Shown: piece after piece, positions 59,990 to 64,000 of the stretch
How positions within the stretch are numbered: the first letter of the stretch is position 1
Layout of the letters: every line of letters starts with the position of its first letter
Assembly (NCBI RefSeq): GCF_015694725.1
Contig: NZ_JADQDQ010000001.1
Location: 310,001-374,000 of the forward strand
Source of the DNA: Hymenobacter jeongseonensis
GTDB taxonomy: Bacteria; Bacteroidota; Bacteroidia; Cytophagales; Hymenobacteraceae
Reading direction: 5' to 3'
Length of the DNA stretch: 64,000 nucleotides
Translations under genes and position numbers: made by a program
The notes under the pieces: generated by a model
What the model was told of the DNA's origin: nothing
The model's database searches: none
Seen by the model: the letters and a program-made list of their open reading frames with translations, nothing else

Positions 59990-60397
59990 ATGATGCTGCC
60001 GCACGCCGATGCTTTCCTGCCCGAAATAACGTTTCAAACCAGCCGCTCGAGTGGTCCTGGCGGGCAGAACGTGAACAAGGTAGAGTCGCGGGTAGAACTC
60101 CGGTTTCATTTGCAGGAGTCGCAGGTGCTGACCGAAACGCAAAAGGCGCTGATTTTGGAGAAAGTGGCCAATCAACTGACCGCTGAGGGCTTGCTCCTTA
60201 TCACGGCCCAAGACGACCGCAGCCAGTATCGGAACAAGGAAATTGCCCTAGCACGTTTTCACGAGCTGCTGCTCAAGAGCCTGCGCCGGCCCAAGCCCCG
60301 CAAGGCCACCAAACCCAGCAAAGGCGCCGTCCGCAAGCGGCTGGAAGGCAAGAAAATCCAAGGTGAGAAGAAAGCAAACCGCCGCAAGCTGGAATAA
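59990..60397 (+). CDS. arfB: Peptidyl-tRNA hydrolase ArfB (ICT1-like)
   Basis: Protein of 135 residues. The GGQ loop is in TSRSSGPGGQNVNKVESRVEL, which hydrolyses peptidyl-tRNA on stalled ribosomes. The C-terminal tail is strongly basic (KPRKATKPSKGAVRKRLEGK then KANRRKLE) and enters the mRNA channel in ArfB proteins. No stop-codon recognition domain is present, so it is not a classical release factor. The length fits. It follows the FabH-like gene by 30 bases and may be co-transcribed. Confidence 0.93.
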   Translation: MMLPHADAFLPEITFQTSRSSGPGGQNVNKVESRVELRFHLQESQVLTETQKALILEKVANQLTAEGLLLITAQDDRSQYRNKEIALARFHELLLKSLRRPKPRKATKPSKGAVRKRLEGKKIQGEKKANRRKLE

Positions 60398-60471
60398 GCT
60401 GGGCTTTGATGCTTAGGATTGGCTCGCGCAATCCGTCCAATCACAGGCTAGCATGCACAGTAGCTACTCTC

Positions 60472-61851
60472 TTAGAGTAATGTGCCGCTTAAGAACAAGA
60501 GCGCAAAGGCGAAATAAATCACTACCCCCGTCACGTCGACCAGCGTTGCCACGAAGGGAGCCGACGAGGTAGCCGGGTCGGCCCCGAGGCGCTTGAGCAG
60601 CAAGGGCAACATGGAGCCGCACAACGAGCCCCACAGCACAATGCCAACCAGCGACGCGCCCACCGTGAGGCCAATGCCCCAATAATAGGCTCCGTATTCA
60701 CCGGGGAAAATGCGCGACCACAGCAGAATGCGCAACAAGCCCACCATGCCCAGGATGGCGCCGAGCATCACCCCCGTGGCCAGTTCCCGGCGCATCACGC
60801 GCCACCAGTCCGCAATGCTCAGTTCGCCCAAGCTCATGGCCCGGATGATGAGCGAAGTGGCCTGCGAGCCGGCGTTGCCCCCAGCGCTGATAATGAGCGG
60901 GATAAATATTGTGAGCACTACCGCTTTGGCAATTTCGTCTTCAAAAGACTTCAGAGCGGTAGCGGTAAACATTTCGCCAATCAGTAGGATAACCAGCCAG
61001 CCAGCCCGCTTCTTCAGCATTCCCAAAAGGGGCGTGGCCAAGTAGGGCTCATCCAGCGCCGCCGAGCCACCGAGCTTCTGCATGTCCTCGGTGTCTTCCT
61101 GCTCCCGAATGCTCAGAATGTCATCGATGGTGACGATGCCGAGCAGAATGCCCTGGTCCGAAACCACGGGCAGGGCGTTGCGGTCGTTGCGGCGGAACAC
61201 GTCAATGGCTTCTTCCTGGTCCTGGTCGGCGGTGAGTTGCACAAAACGGCGGTCCATCAGGTCGCGCACCCGGGCCGTGGGCGCCGAAAGCAGAAACTCC
61301 CGAATGCGAATGTCATCAATGAGCACGCCCTGCGCATCGGTCACGTAGAGCATGCTCAGGGTTTCGGACTGCCCGCCGTGCTGGCGGATGTAGTCGAGCA
61401 CCTGCTGCACCGTCCACGTCTCGCGAATGGCGATGTAGTCGGGCGTCATGAGGCGGCCCACCGAGTCTTCGGGGTAGCCCAGCAGCTGCAGCGTCACCTT
61501 GCGCTCTTCCTCAGAGAGGCTCTGCACGAGTTCTGCCACGAAATTGGCTGGCAGGAATTCGAGTAGGGCCGTGCGGTCATCCGGCGACATCTCGTTGAGG
61601 ATGTCGGCCATCTTGTCCTGGGCCAGGTTGTCGAGAAAGTGCCGCTGAATCTCTAGGTCGAGGTACTCGAACACCTCGGTGGCCAGCTTCAGCGGCAACA
61701 GCCGGAAAATGATGAGCTGCTCCCGTTCCTCTTCCTCTTCAATCAGTGCGACCAGCTCCGACGGCTGAAATTCGCGGAGGACCTGCTTCAGCTTGAAAAA
61801 TTCGCCCTCCTGAATCAGGGACGTGATGGTTTCCACGGTCTGCGGCTGCAT
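60472..61851 (-). CDS. mgtE: Magnesium transporter MgtE
   Basis: Protein of 459 residues. The N domain (about 1-130, superhelical, SPDDRTALLEFLPANFVAEL) is followed by two CBS domains (about 135-255) with MTPDYIAIRETWTVQQVL and VVSDQGILLGIVTIDDIL. Five membrane helices follow with AGGNAGSQATSLIIRAM, the conserved pore/selectivity region. CBS domains sense intracellular magnesium and gate the channel. No M-box-like leader is visible in the 170-base gap upstream. It is divergent from the cyanophycinase gene. Confidence 0.95.
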   Translation of the reverse strand: MQPQTVETITSLIQEGEFFKLKQVLREFQPSELVALIEEEEEREQLIIFRLLPLKLATEVFEYLDLEIQRHFLDNLAQDKMADILNEMSPDDRTALLEFLPANFVAELVQSLSEEERKVTLQLLGYPEDSVGRLMTPDYIAIRETWTVQQVLDYIRQHGGQSETLSMLYVTDAQGVLIDDIRIREFLLSAPTARVRDLMDRRFVQLTADQDQEEAIDVFRRNDRNALPVVSDQGILLGIVTIDDILSIREQEDTEDMQKLGGSAALDEPYLATPLLGMLKKRAGWLVILLIGEMFTATALKSFEDEIAKAVVLTIFIPLIISAGGNAGSQATSLIIRAMSLGELSIADWWRVMRRELATGVMLGAILGMVGLLRILLWSRIFPGEYGAYYWGIGLTVGASLVGIVLWGSLCGSMLPLLLKRLGADPATSSAPFVATLVDVTGVVIYFAFALLFLSGTLL

Positions 61852-62023
61852 GTAAAGAGGGCGGAGGGTGCTTCGCTAGGCAAGCGGAATTGATAGGAAA
61901 GAAAAGTAGCGCTACAAAAGTAGGGCTAAAGCATAGCTTTGGGCCAAAAATAACCGTTAAGTACCAAAGGTGAAGGCAGCATTGTGGCCAAAACCGCCAT
62001 CTTGCTGTCTTAAATCTATTTCG

Positions 62024-62839
62024 ATGCTTCCTTCTTCTTCTGTTGCTGGGCCGCGTGGCACTTTAGTCATGCTAGGCGGCGGCGACGACGACCCTATGTT
62101 GGCCATGTTAGCTGGGCTGATACCCGGCCAGTCGGCCATCATTGAGGTGCTTACCACGGCCACCCGGCGCCAGCCAGCCCGCACCGCGGCCGCCTACGCC
62201 CACGCTTGGCACCAGCTCGATTGCCCCCACGTGCGGCACCTGCGCGTAGACGAGCTGCACCCCGCCGACGACCCCGCCACGCTGGCCCGCTTGCGCAAAG
62301 CCACGCTCATCTTCATGAGCGGCGGCGACCAGGAGCGCCTGACTGATTTCTTGCTAGGTACCGAATTCTTGGCCATTCTCAAGGACAAGTACCAGAACGA
62401 AACGGGCTTTGTGCTGGCTGGCACCAGCGCCGGCGCGTCGGCCATGGCCGAGTTTATGCTGGTGTACGGCCACGGCTGGCGCAGCCTCAAGCGCGGCAAC
62501 ATTGACGTGAAGCCCGGCCTGGGCCTGCTGCCCGGCGTGGTACTCGACCAGCATTTTGCCGAGCGGGGCCGCTACCCGCGCCTAATGCACGCGGTGCTGA
62601 CGCAGCCCGACTTGTTGGGCGTAGGCTTGAGCGAGGAAACAGGCATTATTATCAGTCCCGACCGGCTTGCGCAGGTTTTTGGCGACGAAGTGGTGGTCGT
62701 GGTCGATGCCACGCAAGTCACGCATAGCAACCTGACGGACCTGCCCGATGGCCAAATGATAAGCGGCCACGGCTTGTGCCTGCACCTGCTCGTGGCCGGC
62801 CAGCAACTGAACCTTGCGAGCCGCGAAGTAATAAAATAA
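62024..62839 (+). CDS. Cyanophycinase-family peptidase (S51-like)
   Basis: Protein of 271 residues from ATG 62024. The family glycine-rich start is VMLGGGDDDPM, then LIFMSGGDQ and the catalytic Ser in LAGTSAGASA (Ser135), with VLDQHFAERGRYPRL and IGLSEETGIIIS-type block near 205 (VGLSEETGIIIS). Cyanophycinase releases beta-Asp-Arg dipeptides from cyanophycin. No cyanophycin synthetase is in the window, so it may act on other beta-linked or exogenous polymers, or the partner lies elsewhere. Frame upstream to 61970 is open without a better start. Confidence 0.88.
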   Translation: MLPSSSVAGPRGTLVMLGGGDDDPMLAMLAGLIPGQSAIIEVLTTATRRQPARTAAAYAHAWHQLDCPHVRHLRVDELHPADDPATLARLRKATLIFMSGGDQERLTDFLLGTEFLAILKDKYQNETGFVLAGTSAGASAMAEFMLVYGHGWRSLKRGNIDVKPGLGLLPGVVLDQHFAERGRYPRLMHAVLTQPDLLGVGLSEETGIIISPDRLAQVFGDEVVVVVDATQVTHSNLTDLPDGQMISGHGLCLHLLVAGQQLNLASREVIK

Positions 62840-62982
62840 GGCCAAGCGTGGTGAAGGGCTGGCGATAAGATGCGCCCCGGTTTGGACTTCGCTACCTAAT
62901 TACCCCGTTACTTCATCCCCCAATAGGGGCACCAAAGCGGCTGGTCTTTGCGTTAGTGCCGCGAAATCAATCTGTGCGATTC

Positions 62983-64000
62983 ATGCGTATTTCCCGTTTG
63001 TGGCTGCGGCCGCTACGTTTTCTGTGTTTGATGCTGGTGCTGGGCACGCTGCTGCCGTGGGCGTGTACCCGCAAGGCGGTTTCCTTCAACAGCAACCCCG
63101 AACAGCCCGCCACCGCGGCGCTCATCGCTGATACACTCACTCGGACCAGCGACACGCTCAATGGCCAACCTTCGCTAAGCACCGCGCGCAAGGTGGTGAT
63201 TACCAAGGAGCAGGAACGCGCCGCCAAAGATGCCGAAAAGGAAGCCCAGCGCAAGCCCAAAAAGAAAAAGAAGGTTTTTCTGGGCGAAAAAATCAAGCGT
63301 GCGTTCGCGAAGTCGGGACCCAAAGGCCGCAACCAGATTATTGAGGTGTTTTACTTCCTCAAGTATCCGATGCCGCTCAACGCCTACGCCCCGGCACACT
63401 ACTATTACGACACCAAGAAGCGACGAATCCTGAAGCTGGCGGCCGTAGAAGAGGACGAGCCCACGCTAAAAATCCTGCACGGCCCCTACAAAAAACTGCA
63501 GAATAATCAGGTCATCGAAACGGGCTTTTATGCCCTGGGCACTCGGCACCTGCGCTGGGAACGGTTTGACCGCAATGGCGTGCTGCTGAGCAAGGTGCAC
63601 TACGAAATGGGCTTTCCGCGCGATGCCAACGTGAGCTACTACGGTGAGGACCGCGCCAAAATCAACGAAGTAGTGCCTTACGTCAACGGCAGGCTGGAAG
63701 GCGATTACGCCAAGTTCCTGGATAATGGCCAGCCCGACTGGCGCGGCCAGTTTGAGAACGGCAAGCGCGTGGGCATCTGGACCAAGTATTGGGGCTTCCG
63801 TGGCCGGCGCCATTACGAGTACCAGTATGCCGAATCGGGCTACGACCCGGAAGTAGCGGAGCCGGAACTGGTGCGGGAATACAACCGCAACGCCACCATC
63901 ATTTTTGACAAAGAGAAGAACCTCGACAAGCGCGGCCAGCCCGAAGCCGAGGACCGGCCGGGCATGCGCCGGCCCGTGCCCCGCGCCGCGCCCAAAGTCT
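62983..64000 (+). CDS. YwqK/MORN-like lipoprotein (3' end outside window)
   Basis: Partial gene of at least 339 codons without a stop. ATG 62983 opens a signal peptide (LCLMLVLGTLLPWACTR), with a Cys that may be lipid-modified though PWAC is an atypical lipobox. A Lys/Ala-rich segment (about 75-105, ending KKKKKVFLG) precedes repeated short motifs such as YKKLQNNQVIETGFYALG, GRLEGDYAKFLDNGQPDWRG and FENGKRVGIWTKY, typical of MORN-like YwqK repeats. These mediate unknown surface interactions. The last part in the window is acidic and Pro-rich. Confidence 0.8.
   Translation, partial: MRISRLWLRPLRFLCLMLVLGTLLPWACTRKAVSFNSNPEQPATAALIADTLTRTSDTLNGQPSLSTARKVVITKEQERAAKDAEKEAQRKPKKKKKVFLGEKIKRAFAKSGPKGRNQIIEVFYFLKYPMPLNAYAPAHYYYDTKKRRILKLAAVEEDEPTLKILHGPYKKLQNNQVIETGFYALGTRHLRWERFDRNGVLLSKVHYEMGFPRDANVSYYGEDRAKINEVVPYVNGRLEGDYAKFLDNGQPDWRGQFENGKRVGIWTKYWGFRGRRHYEYQYAESGYDPEVAEPELVREYNRNATIIFDKEKNLDKRGQPEAEDRPGMRRPVPRAAPKV

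Noticed and set aside
60398..62023. Possible M-box magnesium riboswitch for mgtE
   Set aside because: Only about 170 bases lie upstream of mgtE and no M-box-like paired structure is visible in them.
1..64000. CRISPR arrays, rRNA genes, complete insertion sequences or integrases
   Set aside because: No regularly spaced direct repeats, no rRNA-like sequence and no transposase or integrase motifs were found on either strand.

Overview
The window is GC-rich Bacteroidota DNA, most like Hymenobacter or a close relative (inference). The evidence is the lineage-typical gene set: DUF4394, DUF4834, DUF4230, DUF5686, a TonB receptor with a carboxypeptidase-like N-domain, a MurF-Alr fusion, PcrB and a GIN-domain protein. 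Shine-Dalgarno sites are weak and several starts are preceded by the Bacteroidota -7 box TAnnTTTG. It is ordinary chromosome. I see no prophage, CRISPR array, rRNA or intact insertion sequence, and one tRNA.

Layout. 1-7.5 kb: a partial surface protein with three DUF4394 copies, a TonB-dependent receptor, a fasciclin protein and a DnaJ-TPR protein. 7.6-9.7 kb: an envelope operon (holin-III-like protein, membrane protein, PcrB). 10-20 kb: a small VbhA-like protein, a soluble histidine kinase, tRNA-Thr, YfhO, a PLP deaminase, a GT-C-like membrane protein, DUF4230, RecX and an EamA exporter. 20-34 kb: a DUF5686 outer-membrane protein, DUF1294, an amidohydrolase, divergent oxyR/katA, an M16 peptidase pair (one catalytic, one degenerate) and murF-alr.

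34.4-39.9 kb holds the most unusual locus, a duplicated two-gene module. Each copy has a secreted alpha/beta-hydrolase-like protein convergent with a secreted carboxypeptidase-like-domain protein. Both hydrolases read GHGEG where the family normally has GHSEG, so the nucleophilic serine is gone in both. The C-terminal domains of the partner proteins stay about 85% identical while the rest has diverged. Related -7 boxes and strong terminators frame the genes.

40-54 kb: feoAB, then an exporter locus (HlyD-like adaptor, TolC, ABC ATPase, two MacB/FtsX-like permeases, GIN protein, sigma-54 response regulator, histidine kinase). A sigma-54-like promoter with nested dyads lies upstream of the adaptor, which suggests the locus regulates itself. 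An ammonium transporter follows. 54-64 kb: a tetrapyrrole-type methyltransferase, a TVP38/TMEM64 protein, a seven-repeat RCC1 protein, an esterase, a truncated DUF3667-like gene, a FabH-like synthase, ArfB, MgtE, a cyanophycinase and a partial lipoprotein.

Scattered between genes are short palindromic elements of about 80-160 bp. One family, with GAGCGCAG..CGAAGCATCTC arms, has four full copies and one half copy. One copy sits inside the two-component operon, another may serve as the pcrB terminator, and other palindromes supply stop codons.
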